A stretch of 64,000 bases of DNA from Marinobacterium iners DSM 11526 (GTDB lineage: Bacteria; Pseudomonadota; Gammaproteobacteria; Pseudomonadales; Balneatricaceae): assembly GCF_900107855.1 (NCBI RefSeq), contig NZ_FNRJ01000010.1, positions 88,222-152,221 of the forward strand, in the 5' to 3' direction. The notes beneath the pieces are model-generated. The model was not told the DNA's origin, ran no database searches, and was given only the letters and a program-made list of their open reading frames with translations. Positions 56,283-64,000 of the stretch are shown here, in pieces (the first letter of the stretch is position 1; each line of letters opens with the position of its first letter). The translations under genes and the position numbers were made by a program.

Positions 56283-57176
56283 ATGGCAACAATCGCATTT
56301 ATTGGTCTGGGTAACATGGGCGGCCCAATGGCTGCCAATCTCGCCAAGGCGGGTCACAGCGTCAAGGCGTTTGACCTGTCCACTCCGGCACTGGCACAGG
56401 CTGCGGAAGCGGGCTGTCAGACTGCCGGGTCTGCTCAGGACGCAGTAAAAGGCGTGGATTTTGTCGTTTCCATGCTGCCTGCCGGCAAGCATGTTGAAGG
56501 GCTTTTTGTAACAGGCGACCAACCTCTATTTGATCTGATCGACAGCAATACGCTGGTGATCGATAGCTCAACCATCGATGCCGATACGGCACGTCGTGTG
56601 GCCGCGGCCGGTGCCGCCAAGGGTATCGGGTTTATCGATGCACCGGTTTCCGGTGGGGTGGGCGGTGCCCAGGCCGGTACGCTGACCTTTATCGTTGGTG
56701 GGGCCGAATCCCAGTTTGCACAGGCAAAACCGGTGCTTGAGTGCATGGGCAAGAACATCTTCCATGCCGGCGATCATGGCGCAGGCCAGGTGGCCAAGGT
56801 ATGTAACAACATGCTGTTGGGCATTCTGATGGCCGGCACGTGTGAAGCCTTGAACATGGGCATGAAAAACGGCCTGGATCCGAAGGTGCTGTCTGACATC
56901 ATGAAGCAGAGCTCCGGCAACAACTGGGCGCTTCAGGTATACAACCCGGTTCCGGGTGTGATGGATGGCGTGCCAGCTTCGCGTGACTACCAGGGTGGCT
57001 TCATGGTGGATTTGATGTTCAAGGATTTGGGGCTGGCGATGGAAGTTAGTCAACAGAGTGCATCGGCTACCCCGATGGGGTCGGCAGCCCGTGCACTGTT
57101 TAACCTTCACAAGTCAGCCGGTAACGGTGCGCTGGATTTCTCCAGCCTGATTCGACTCTATCAGGACGCCGAATAA
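56283..57176 (+). CDS. mmsB: 3-hydroxyisobutyrate dehydrogenase
   Basis: A 297-residue NAD(P)-dependent beta-hydroxyacid dehydrogenase. The Rossmann motif is IGLGNMGGPMAANLAKAG. The substrate motif is DAPVSGGVGGAQAGTLTFIV, and the catalytic lysine is in GAGQVAKVCNNMLLGILMAG. The C-terminal FMVDLMFKDLGLAMEVSQQS is the family end domain. It oxidises 3-hydroxyisobutyrate to methylmalonate semialdehyde, the substrate of MmsA. It has a good AAGGA site and is 54 bases after the hydrolase. Together the five upstream steps make a complete isobutyryl-CoA to propionyl-CoA route. Confidence 0.96.
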   Translation: MATIAFIGLGNMGGPMAANLAKAGHSVKAFDLSTPALAQAAEAGCQTAGSAQDAVKGVDFVVSMLPAGKHVEGLFVTGDQPLFDLIDSNTLVIDSSTIDADTARRVAAAGAAKGIGFIDAPVSGGVGGAQAGTLTFIVGGAESQFAQAKPVLECMGKNIFHAGDHGAGQVAKVCNNMLLGILMAGTCEALNMGMKNGLDPKVLSDIMKQSSGNNWALQVYNPVPGVMDGVPASRDYQGGFMVDLMFKDLGLAMEVSQQSASATPMGSAARALFNLHKSAGNGALDFSSLIRLYQDAE

Positions 57177-57270
57177 GCCGGACGGACCGGTTCCGGTCTG
57201 CGGCGCGGCTCTTGACTCGGTTCTGAAGTTAAGGGCCGCGCACGATAACAAGAATAAAATGAGGTGGAGC

Positions 57271-59160
57271 ATGGATTACAACGAACAATACCGCGCGTCT
57301 ATCGCCAACCCCGAGGCCTACTGGGCAGAGCAGGCCAAAAATATTGCCTGGTACAAGGCACCGCAAACCACTTTGACCACCACCGACTGGGGTACGCACA
57401 GCTGGTACGCCGATGGCGAGCTGAACACCTGCTATCTGGCGGTTGACCATCAAGTGGAGCAGGGGCGTGGGGATCAGGTGGCGCTTTACTACGACTCTCC
57501 TGTCACCGATACCAAGGAAGCGATCACCTTCAACGACCTGAAGGGACGTGTCAGTCGTTTTGCTGGCACCCTGCGAAACTTGGGTGTTGAAAAGGGTGAT
57601 ACCGTCGTCATCTACATGCCGATGATCCCTGAAGCCGCTGTTGCCATGCTGGCATGTGCTCGTCTGGGAGCGGTTCATTCAGTGGTGTTTGGCGGCTTTG
57701 CGCCGCATGAACTGGCAATTCGCATTGACGATGCCAAACCCAAGGTGATTCTGACCGCCTCCTGCGGTGTTGAATTCGATAAAAAAATCGCATACAAGCC
57801 GTTAGTCGATAAGGCAATTGAACTGGCCAGCCATAGGCCTCCGCACACGCTGGTCTGCCAGCGTCCAATGCTGAAGGCCGAGATGGATCCCAGTCGTGAT
57901 CTGGACTGGTATCAGGCGCAGGAAGGTGTAGAACCGGCCGAATGCGTTCCGGTCAAGGGTTCCGATCCGCTCTATATTCTCTATACATCCGGTACTACCG
58001 GTCAGCCCAAAGGGATCGTTCGCGACAATGGTGGCTATGCCGTTGCATTGCGCTACGCGTTGAACAACGTCTATGGCATGGAAGCCGGTGATGTCTGGTG
58101 GGGTGCTTCGGACATTGGCTGGGTGGTGGGACACTCGTTCATCGTCTACGGCCCGCTGATGGGTGGCTGCAGTGCGATTTTCTATGAAGGCAAGCCGATC
58201 AAGACACCGGATGCCGGTGCCTTTTGGCGCATCATTGAAGAGTACAAGGTCAACTCCATGTTTTGTGCGCCAACGGCTTTCCGTGCGGTGCGCAAGGAAG
58301 ATGCGCAAGGTGATCTGGCCAAAAAATACGATCTGAGCAGTCTGCGCTGGATCTTTGTGGCCGGCGAAAAACTGGATTCCTCAACCTACTACTGGCTGGA
58401 TGATCTGTTAAAAGTGCCGGTCGTTGACCACTGGTGGCAGACTGAAACCGGTTGGCCGGTGACCGCGCCAATGATGGGTTGGGATTCCCCCTCAGAGCCT
58501 CGTCTTGGATCTACCAACAAACCGATTCCCGGCTACGATATTCAGGTACTGGATGGCGACGGTGAGCCTGTTGGGGCGATGGAAGCCGGTAACATCTGCA
58601 TTAAGCTGCCGCTGCCGCCGGGCGTTGCCTGGAGCATCTGGAACAACAATGATCGATTTGTCAGCTCGTACCTGACTGCATTTCCGGGTTACTACCATAC
58701 CGGTGATGGTGGCTATAAGGATGAAGATAACTACGTTTATATCACCGGCCGGACAGATGATGTGATCAACGTGTCAGGTCATCGCCTGTCAACCGGTGAG
58801 ATGGAAGAGGTGGTCTCCGCTCATGCCGCGGTTGCTGAGTGTGCCGTTATTGGCATGGCGGATGAACTCAAAGGGCAGATTCCAGTGGGGCTGATTGTGC
58901 TCAAGGCTGGCGTCGAAATCGATGAAGACCAGCTAGAAAGTGAGTTGGTTGCGATGGTGCGCGAACAGGTGGGTGCACTGGCCTGTTTCCGCCGTGCGGT
59001 CGTGGTGCAGCGACTGCCGAAAACACGCTCAGGCAAGATCCTGCGTGCCATTTTGCGCAAGATTGCGGCCAGCGAAGAGTACAAAATGCCATCGACGATC
59101 GATGACGAAAGCATCCTGCCGGAGATCGAAGAAAAGATCAAAGCGGTAGGTATTGCCTGA
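57271..59160 (+). CDS. Propionyl-CoA synthetase-like acyl-CoA ligase (PrpE/ACSS3 type)
   Basis: A 629-residue ligase of the acetyl/propionyl-CoA synthetase branch. Markers are the N-terminal YRASIANPEAYWAEQAKNIA, the P-loop LYILYTSGTTGQPKGIVRDN, WWQTETGWPVTA, GYYHTGDGGYKDEDNYVYIT and the catalytic lysine motif KTRSGKILRAILRKIA. The length and the DYNEQYRASI opening match PrpE/ACSS3-type enzymes rather than typical Acs (about 650). It likely activates propionate or isobutyrate. It is last in the valine operon and ends at a terminator. ATG 57271 has GAGGTGGAG upstream. The exact chain length is not readable from sequence. Confidence 0.88.
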   Translation: MDYNEQYRASIANPEAYWAEQAKNIAWYKAPQTTLTTTDWGTHSWYADGELNTCYLAVDHQVEQGRGDQVALYYDSPVTDTKEAITFNDLKGRVSRFAGTLRNLGVEKGDTVVIYMPMIPEAAVAMLACARLGAVHSVVFGGFAPHELAIRIDDAKPKVILTASCGVEFDKKIAYKPLVDKAIELASHRPPHTLVCQRPMLKAEMDPSRDLDWYQAQEGVEPAECVPVKGSDPLYILYTSGTTGQPKGIVRDNGGYAVALRYALNNVYGMEAGDVWWGASDIGWVVGHSFIVYGPLMGGCSAIFYEGKPIKTPDAGAFWRIIEEYKVNSMFCAPTAFRAVRKEDAQGDLAKKYDLSSLRWIFVAGEKLDSSTYYWLDDLLKVPVVDHWWQTETGWPVTAPMMGWDSPSEPRLGSTNKPIPGYDIQVLDGDGEPVGAMEAGNICIKLPLPPGVAWSIWNNNDRFVSSYLTAFPGYYHTGDGGYKDEDNYVYITGRTDDVINVSGHRLSTGEMEEVVSAHAAVAECAVIGMADELKGQIPVGLIVLKAGVEIDEDQLESELVAMVREQVGALACFRRAVVVQRLPKTRSGKILRAILRKIAASEEYKMPSTIDDESILPEIEEKIKAVGIA

Positions 59161-59245
59161 CCTCCGGGCCCCGTCGTGGGGCCCATCACTCTGTTTCTCC
59201 GACCCCATGCTTGCATACCCAAGCCATGGATGGTCTCTCGGGCTT

Positions 59246-59269
59246 GAGGGAAGTGATTCCCTCTTTTTT
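59246..59269 (+). terminator. Rho-independent terminator of the valine operon
   Basis: Seven-bp stem GAGGGAA/TTCCCTC with a 4-base loop, followed by six T residues. A second GC hairpin (GGGCCCC/GGGGCCC) lies just upstream at about 59167-59185 but lacks a T-run. Confidence 0.85.
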
Positions 59270-59344
59270 GTTGCTTGTTCAATTTCGGGATTGCCTGATT
59301 CCGCCTGATTCACTTGCCATGTTGTGTGCCGATTCGTTGAATGG

Positions 59345-59360
59345 TACGACTTTAGTCGTA
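59345..59360. promoter_or_regulatory. Palindrome upstream of mdh
   Basis: Seven-base arms TACGACT and AGTCGTA around TT, 38 bases before the mdh start. It is a candidate operator; no regulator is adjacent. Confidence 0.4.
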
Positions 59361-59397
59361 TTCGTTTCGCTTCGCAGGCCAACTTGAGGGAGTCATC

Positions 59398-60498
59398 ATG
59401 CGCAGACCTGTCCGAATAGCCGTTACCGGCGCTGCCGGTGCTATCAGTAACAACTTGTTATTCAAAATCGCCAGCGGCGAGATGTTCGGCAAGGACCAGC
59501 CGGTGATTCTCCAGCTGATTGAAATGCCTGATCGTATGGAAGCCTTGCGTGGTCTTGCCATGGAGCTGGAGGACTGTGCCTACCCGTTGCTGCATACCAT
59601 CACTCTGCATGACAACGTGGAAGACGGTTTCGATAATGTGCACTACGCACTGCTGATCGGCGCTCGTCCAAGGGGGCCAGGCATGGAGCGCAGTGACTTG
59701 CTGGAGTCCAATGCAGAAATTTTCACGCGTCAGGGTCAGGCGTTGAATAATCATGCCAACCGCGACGTCAAGGTCCTGGTCGTGGGCAATCCGGCCAATA
59801 CCAATGCATTGATCGCCAGTCGCAATGCGCCCAAGTTGAGTCCATCCCAGTTCACGGCGCTGACGCGACTGGACCACAATCGTGCCAAGGGAATACTGGC
59901 CAACCATACCGGTGCCAACCCGCGCAACATCAGCCGTGTGGTGATCTGGGGCAACCATTCCACCACCCAGTTTCCCGATCTGCATCAGGCTACAGTACTG
60001 GATGAGCCGGTGATGGAGCAGATTGACGAGCGGTGGTATCGCGAAGTGTTCATCCCCAAGATCCAGACACGGGGTGGCGAGATTATTGCGGCCCGTGGCG
60101 TGTCCAGTGCCGCCTCTGCTGCTCAGGCGGTGGTGGATCACATGCATGACTGGATGCTGGGAACACAACCGGGTGAAATCGTCAGTATGGGGATTCTGAG
60201 CGATGGCAGTTACGGCATCGAAAAGGGCATTTTCTACTCTTTCCCGGTGCGTTGTGACTACGGGCGGTATCAGATTGTACGTGGTCTGGACATATCAGAC
60301 TGGAGCCGCGAGATGATGAAGGTTACGGAAGCAGAGCTGCTTGAAGAGAAGGCTGCAGTCAACCATCTATTGCCGCCTGAAACCGAGGCATCTCATCAAA
60401 ACCTGTCGATCTGCCTGCGCTCGGGCGTTACCCTCTATGCCGATGGTACAGGACCGGACGCTGCTTCCAAGTACCTGACCACCAATCGGGTGATGTAG
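59398..60498 (+). CDS. mdh: Malate dehydrogenase
   Basis: A 366-residue NAD-dependent malate dehydrogenase, cytosolic-type branch. It has the dinucleotide loop [19 protein letters not shown] (GAAGAI, where most have GAAGQI), the substrate loop [31 protein letters not shown], the catalytic-His segment [16 protein letters not shown] and [20 protein letters not shown]. The family is usually about 326-330 residues; this one carries about 35-40 extra C-terminal residues ([20 protein letters not shown] and onward). GAGGGAG precedes the ATG. It closes the TCA cycle and fits the downstream fate of the Leu/Val products. The gene is monocistronic with a possible operator upstream. Confidence 0.92.
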   Translation: MRRPVRIAVTGAAGAISNNLLFKIASGEMFGKDQPVILQLIEMPDRMEALRGLAMELEDCAYPLLHTITLHDNVEDGFDNVHYALLIGARPRGPGMERSDLLESNAEIFTRQGQALNNHANRDVKVLVVGNPANTNALIASRNAPKLSPSQFTALTRLDHNRAKGILANHTGANPRNISRVVIWGNHSTTQFPDLHQATVLDEPVMEQIDERWYREVFIPKIQTRGGEIIAARGVSSAASAAQAVVDHMHDWMLGTQPGEIVSMGILSDGSYGIEKGIFYSFPVRCDYGRYQIVRGLDISDWSREMMKVTEAELLEEKAAVNHLLPPETEASHQNLSICLRSGVTLYADGTGPDAASKYLTTNRVM

Positions 60499-60617
60499 CC
60501 TGAGACTTGGCCCGCAAGGTTTTTAGCGCCCTGCGGGCTGGTTCTGATGCGCCTTGACGGGCACAATAGGCGTGCAGAGCACTTGATCTCTGCCACAACA
60601 GCGCGGAGGAGCATCCC

Positions 60618-60803
60618 ATGAGTCAGAACACTCCACACCCCAAATTCATTGAAGCCATGAAGCAGCTCTCGGCCATGAGCGAGGAAGAGCGTCTTTCGGA
60701 AGAGAACAAGGAGCTGTTTGAGCAGGCGATGAACTATGCGCCTCTGGATATTCAGCCTGCTTTAATGGCGATCCGTAAAAAATACGAGGAACCTCTGCAC
60801 TGA
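60618..60803 (+). CDS. Small hypothetical protein (61 residues)
   Basis: A 61-residue, highly charged and acidic protein that I do not recognise. It is mostly alpha-helical by appearance (KFIEAMKQLSAMSEEERLSE, then a proline break before LDIQPALMAIRKKYEEPLH). It has no membrane or signal segment. The start has a strong AGGAG 6 bases upstream (GGAGGAGCATCCC), which supports a real gene. It lies 60 bases before the PhoD-like gene and might be cotranscribed with it. No function can be assigned. Confidence 0.6.
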   Translation: MSQNTPHPKFIEAMKQLSAMSEEERLSEENKELFEQAMNYAPLDIQPALMAIRKKYEEPLH

Positions 60804-60862
60804 TAACCTTCCACCTCAGGAGACCCGGGCCAAACGATGTGAGTTTGGCCTCAATCTGAACA

Positions 60863-62803
60863 ATGTCGATATCTCTGCCTCCCTCCAGTTCCGATACACG
60901 TTTTCCCGTTTTGGTTGGCCCCATTCTGCGCCGAATCACGCCTGATGAACTGACAATCTGGTGCCTGACCACTGAGGTGCTGGACTTTTCCCTGCGGCTG
61001 AAAACCACTCAAGGGGGAGTGCTTGACAGGGTTCTTACGAAAGACGAATGCTGGTCACTTCAAGTTGGCGAGCATGCCTGGATCTGCCTGCTGAATCTGC
61101 AGCCGGAAAATCCACTGCCTACCGGGGAGCGCATTGATTACGATCTGCTGATTCGTGCTCAGGGCGATACTCGTTGGTGCTCCATACAGGAGTGGGGTCC
61201 GGACCTTCTCTATCCAGGTGAGCTTTTGCCCGGGTTTGTGATCCAGCCTCAGCTGCGCTCAATGCTGCATGGCTCTTGTCGCAAGCCGCATTATCCATCA
61301 AGGGATGGGCTGGCGCGTGCCGACGCCTGGCTGGAGCAGCATCTTGCTGCACCGGCTGACTGGCCCGCCGTGTTGATGCTCAGTGGTGACCAGCTCTACG
61401 CGGATGATGTGGCAGGGCCAATGCTAAGGGCGGCTCATCAGCTCAGTGATCGTCTGGGGCTGTGGGATGAAACACTCGAGGGAGGGGGGGCTGACAGTGG
61501 CATTGAGCTGAGGCAAAGCCCGTATTGCTACTATCAACGTGAACAGCTTTTGCCCAAGGATCAGCTGAGTGAAAATGTTCGGGAACGCTTTTTTGCCGGG
61601 GTACGCAAGCCCATTTTCACCAGTGACTCCGCACATAATCACCTGATTACCTTTGCTGAGGTGATCGCCAGCTATTGTCTGATCTGGTCGCCAAAGGCCT
61701 GGCAAGGGATTGATCTGAACCCGCCAGCGCTTTCCCCCCGTCATGCCGAGCTGTATGACCACGAATTGGATGCCATTCTTGGGTTTCGTGCACAGTTGCC
61801 TCAGGTTCGCCGGGTGATGGCACATTTACCCACGTACATGATCTTTGATGACCATGATGTTACGGATGACTGGAATTTGTCGGCTGCATGGGAGTTGTCC
61901 GCCTATGGTCATCCCTTCTCACGACAGATCATTGGTAATGCGATGATCGGTTATCTGCTTTGTCAGGGCAGTGGCAACGCGCCACGCAAGATCCGCAAAC
62001 ATTTGAGTGAGCATGTGGAGCGTTGGCTTAAAACACACAATGAAGAAGATCACCACAGCCTGATCGATGAGCTGATAGCGTTTCAGAGCTGGGACTACCT
62101 TATCCCCATTGATCCCGGTGTGCTGGTGCTGGATACGCGTACCCGCCGCTGGCGCGCCGAGCGCAACCTGAACAGCCCTTCAGGGTTGATGGACTGGGAG
62201 GCACTCACCGAGTTACAGCAGCACCTGCTGGATCGAAAAGCCGTGATTCTGGTCTCCCCGGCCCCTGTGTTTGGTGTGAAACTGATCGAGGCGGTACAAA
62301 AGACTTTCACCACTTTCGGCCAGCCTCTGATGGTGGATGCAGAAAACTGGATGGCACACCCAGGTGCAGCCAACGTGATCCTGAACATTTTCCGCCATAC
62401 GCGTACACCTGAGCATTTTGTCGTGCTCTCGGGGGATGTGCACTACTCATTTGTGTACGACATCGAGATCCGTTTCCGCAAGGGTGGACCAAAAATCTGG
62501 CAGATCACCAGCAGCGGTCTGAAAAACGAGTTCCCGCCTCGTTTGCTGACTTTATTCGACCGGCTCAATCGTTGGCTCTACGCCCCTTCATCGCCGTTAA
62601 ACTGGTTTACGCGACGTCGCCTGATGAAAGTATCCCCCCGGCGCCCGGAAGGTGCAGCAGAGGGCTGTCGGTTGGTTAATAAGGCGGGTATAGGGCTGGT
62701 TCGCTTTGCCGCGGATGGTGAGCCGGAAGAGGTCTGGCAGCTGGGGGCTGATGGCCGAGATGTACGTTTTGATCTGACCGACGAAGAGGAGCATTGGGGC
62801 TGA
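60863..62803 (+). CDS. PhoD-like metallophosphatase family protein
   Basis: A 646-residue protein of the PhoD-like phosphatase (metallo-dependent phosphatase fold) family. The core shows LMLSGDQLYADDVAGPMLRA (metal-binding aspartate motif), YMIFDDHDVTDDWNLSAAWE (the FDDHDxxDDW family motif) and the terminal VVLSGDVHYSFVYDIEIRFR. No Tat or Sec signal is visible, unlike secreted PhoD, so it is probably cytoplasmic. The N-terminal ~110 residues are a beta-rich domain. It may hydrolyse a phosphodiester, but the substrate is unknown. The ATG at 60863 has only a weak Shine-Dalgarno region. Confidence 0.85.
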   Translation: MSISLPPSSSDTRFPVLVGPILRRITPDELTIWCLTTEVLDFSLRLKTTQGGVLDRVLTKDECWSLQVGEHAWICLLNLQPENPLPTGERIDYDLLIRAQGDTRWCSIQEWGPDLLYPGELLPGFVIQPQLRSMLHGSCRKPHYPSRDGLARADAWLEQHLAAPADWPAVLMLSGDQLYADDVAGPMLRAAHQLSDRLGLWDETLEGGGADSGIELRQSPYCYYQREQLLPKDQLSENVRERFFAGVRKPIFTSDSAHNHLITFAEVIASYCLIWSPKAWQGIDLNPPALSPRHAELYDHELDAILGFRAQLPQVRRVMAHLPTYMIFDDHDVTDDWNLSAAWELSAYGHPFSRQIIGNAMIGYLLCQGSGNAPRKIRKHLSEHVERWLKTHNEEDHHSLIDELIAFQSWDYLIPIDPGVLVLDTRTRRWRAERNLNSPSGLMDWEALTELQQHLLDRKAVILVSPAPVFGVKLIEAVQKTFTTFGQPLMVDAENWMAHPGAANVILNIFRHTRTPEHFVVLSGDVHYSFVYDIEIRFRKGGPKIWQITSSGLKNEFPPRLLTLFDRLNRWLYAPSSPLNWFTRRRLMKVSPRRPEGAAEGCRLVNKAGIGLVRFAADGEPEEVWQLGADGRDVRFDLTDEEEHWG

Positions 62804-62863
62804 GGGGGCGCTAACGTATAATCCGCGCGCCTAACTACCATTTTGCTGCGGAGAGTACGTCGC

Positions 62864-63700
62864 ATGAGGATTTACTGGACTCGACTTCAGGACAGGCTTG
62901 AGCGGCTGCGTGCCAATAAGCTGTTCGAGACCTTTGTCATTCTGGTCATTGTTACCTCGGCGCTGCTGATCGGCGCCAAAACTTACGAAGAAGCGTCAAG
63001 GTTTGACCAGCTGATCAACTGGCTTGATCTGGGGGTGACGCTGTTTTTCCTGTTTGAAATCATCGTCAGGATGGCGGCGGAAAAGCGGTTCTTCGACTTT
63101 TTCAAGAAAGGCTGGAACATCTTTGATTTCGTGATTGTTGTGGCCAGTCTAGTACCGATCAATGACTCCGAAATGGTCCTGATTGCACGTCTGCTCAGGG
63201 TCTTCCGTGTTCTGCGACTGGTCTCCATGATCCCTGAATTGCGTATGCTGCTGGCGGCGCTGGTGAAATCCATTCCGCGCATGGGTTATGTGGCTTTGCT
63301 GATGTTCATTATATTCTACATATATGCGGCCATTGGCAGTTTTCTGTTTGAAAACATCGACCCCTTCCTGTGGGGTAATATCACCATTTCGATGCTGACG
63401 CTGTTCCGTGTGGCCACTTTTGAGGACTGGACCGATGTCATGTACGCCACCATGGAAGAGTATCCGCTGAGTTGGATCTTCTATCTGAGCTTCATTTTCC
63501 TCACGGCGTTCATATTCCTGAACATGATGATTGGTATTGTGCTGGATGTGATGCAGAAGGAGAGCGCCGCGGAGCAGTTGGAGTCCGGGGAGGGGGAGGC
63601 CGCCGAAATTCACTGGATGCGTGAGCATATGGTTGCCATGAGCGAGCAACTACAGCGCATTGAGACAGCACTTGAACAGGAACGGATGCGTAACCGGTGA
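62864..63700 (+). CDS. Bacterial voltage-gated sodium channel (NaChBac/NavMs-like)
   Basis: A 278-residue, six-helix ion channel subunit. S4 is clear with arginines at every third residue (R109, R112, R115, R118 in ARLLRVFRVLRLVSM). The pore loop holds the selectivity filter TFEDW (residues 185-189) in LFRVATFEDWTDV, where NaChBac and NavAb have TLESW. S6 is FLTAFIFLNMMIGIVLDVM, followed by an acidic neck and a C-terminal coiled coil (about 250-278), as in tetrameric bacterial Nav channels. It probably forms a homotetrameric Na+ (or mixed cation) channel in the inner membrane. ATG 62864 has GGAGAG 8 bases upstream. It is followed by a bidirectional hairpin. Confidence 0.92.
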   Translation: MRIYWTRLQDRLERLRANKLFETFVILVIVTSALLIGAKTYEEASRFDQLINWLDLGVTLFFLFEIIVRMAAEKRFFDFFKKGWNIFDFVIVVASLVPINDSEMVLIARLLRVFRVLRLVSMIPELRMLLAALVKSIPRMGYVALLMFIIFYIYAAIGSFLFENIDPFLWGNITISMLTLFRVATFEDWTDVMYATMEEYPLSWIFYLSFIFLTAFIFLNMMIGIVLDVMQKESAAEQLESGEGEAAEIHWMREHMVAMSEQLQRIETALEQERMRNR

Positions 63701-63772
63701 GTTAATTGTAGTCACTGCTTTGCAGCTGGAGCGTGCTTGTCAAAGCTGCTGACCATATTCTGATTCTGAAGT

Positions 63773-63801
63773 AACAAGGCCGGCTTAAAGCCGGCCTTGT
63801 T
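63773..63801. terminator. Bidirectional terminator
   Basis: Fourteen-base perfect inverted repeats (AACAAGGCCGGCTT / AAGCCGGCCTTGTT) around a single A, between the convergent channel and ETF-QO genes, with T-rich flanks on both strands. Confidence 0.85.
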
Positions 63802-63808
63802 ACTTTAC

Positions 63809-64000
63809 CTACATATTGGGGTAGTTCGGCCCACCGGCACCTTCAGGTACCACCCAGTTGATGTTTTGGGCTGGGTCCTTGATATCACAGGTCTTGCAGT
63901 GGACGCAGTTCTGCGCATTGATCTGGAACTGCGGGCCACTATCGCCTTCCACCACTTCATACACACCGGCAGGGCAGTATCGCTGAGCCGGTTCGGCATA
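63809..64000 (-). CDS. Electron transfer flavoprotein-ubiquinone oxidoreductase, C-terminal fragment
   Basis: The last 63 codons and stop of a gene running off the right edge. The reverse-strand translation ends in [12 protein letters not shown], then [20 protein letters not shown] and [19 protein letters not shown]. The four cysteines (Cys-Pro, then C-x2-C-x2-C) are the 4Fe-4S cluster of ETF-QO. The conserved end matches the family. ETF-QO passes electrons from acyl-CoA dehydrogenases via ETF to quinone, so it serves the dehydrogenases encoded elsewhere in this window. Only the C-terminus is visible; the FAD and membrane parts are outside the window. Confidence 0.93.
   Translation of the reverse strand, partial: YAEPAQRYCPAGVYEVVEGDSGPQFQINAQNCVHCKTCDIKDPAQNINWVVPEGAGGPNYPNM

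Noticed and set aside
60510..60538. Terminator after mdh
   Set aside because: A GCCCGCAAGG/CCCTGCGGGC stem is present but has no T-run after it, so it was not called as a terminator.

Overview
The window looks like part of a gammaproteobacterial chromosome, probably a marine, aerobic member of the Oceanospirillales/Alteromonadales type. The basis is FabV-type enoyl reductase, a PAS-type methyl-accepting chemotaxis protein, a bacterial voltage-gated sodium channel, complete Leu/Val catabolic operons and an ETF-ubiquinone oxidoreductase. The genus is inference. Genes are densely packed, with strong Shine-Dalgarno sites and many hairpin terminators. No rRNA, tRNA, CRISPR array or prophage was seen.

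Layout. 1-2323 holds the start of proS, a DUF523 protein and an Aer-like chemoreceptor broken by one frameshift. 2589-12396 is an acyl-CoA activation and oxidation block: two acyl-CoA ligases, a hotdog thioesterase, an alpha/beta hydrolase, a MaoC hydratase, a 592-residue acyl-CoA dehydrogenase and a PAS histidine kinase/FixJ-type response regulator pair. 12438-17064 holds a YbfB/YjiJ-type MFS protein, a Bcr/CflA exporter divergent from a TetR regulator, and fabV.

17158-30050 looks like an inserted accessory island between fabV and katG. It holds an M24 peptidase-like protein, a GlxA-type AraC regulator, and then a TonB receptor / Tat-exported binding protein / FecCD permease / ATPase operon. 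That operon continues into a C-lectin/SUMF-fold protein and a divergent MmgE/PrpD protein. A TetR regulator and a 14-TM DHA2 exporter follow, and the island ends in a decayed IS3-family element. A 21-bp palindrome next to the TetR gene recurs with 19/21 identity in front of the TonB receptor, beside a possible Fur box. Import, processing and export therefore look like one regulated system for an unidentified, probably iron- or metal-linked compound. This is the most novel part of the window.

30256-33336 holds katG and a methyltransferase. 33389-42769 (minus strand) is the leucine/isovalerate operon liuRABCDE, extended by an AhpD-like protein and an acyl-CoA ligase. 43069-47784 is a branched-chain-amino-acid-type ABC transporter operon (liv order G-F-J-H-M). 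47966-51326 holds hemH, a PAS-GGDEF diguanylate cyclase and an AraC regulator. 51536-59160 is the valine/isobutyrate operon: mmsA, isobutyryl-CoA dehydrogenase, enoyl-CoA hydratase, 3-hydroxyisobutyryl-CoA hydrolase, mmsB and a propionyl-CoA synthetase-like ligase. 59398-64000 holds malate dehydrogenase, a 61-residue protein, a PhoD-like phosphatase, the sodium channel and the end of ETF-QO.

The Leu and Val modules, the ABC transporter and the acyl-CoA genes form one physiological theme: uptake of branched-chain amino or short-chain acids, CoA activation, dehydrogenation feeding electrons to ETF/ETF-QO, and entry into the TCA cycle (mdh). Near-identical TTACGTTAACGTAA palindromes at liuR, at the transporter (degenerate) and at mmsA suggest one LiuR regulon. 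A second motif, TTCCCYTAWRGG, recurs at four promoters of acyl-CoA or transport genes and may be the site of the FixJ-type regulator.
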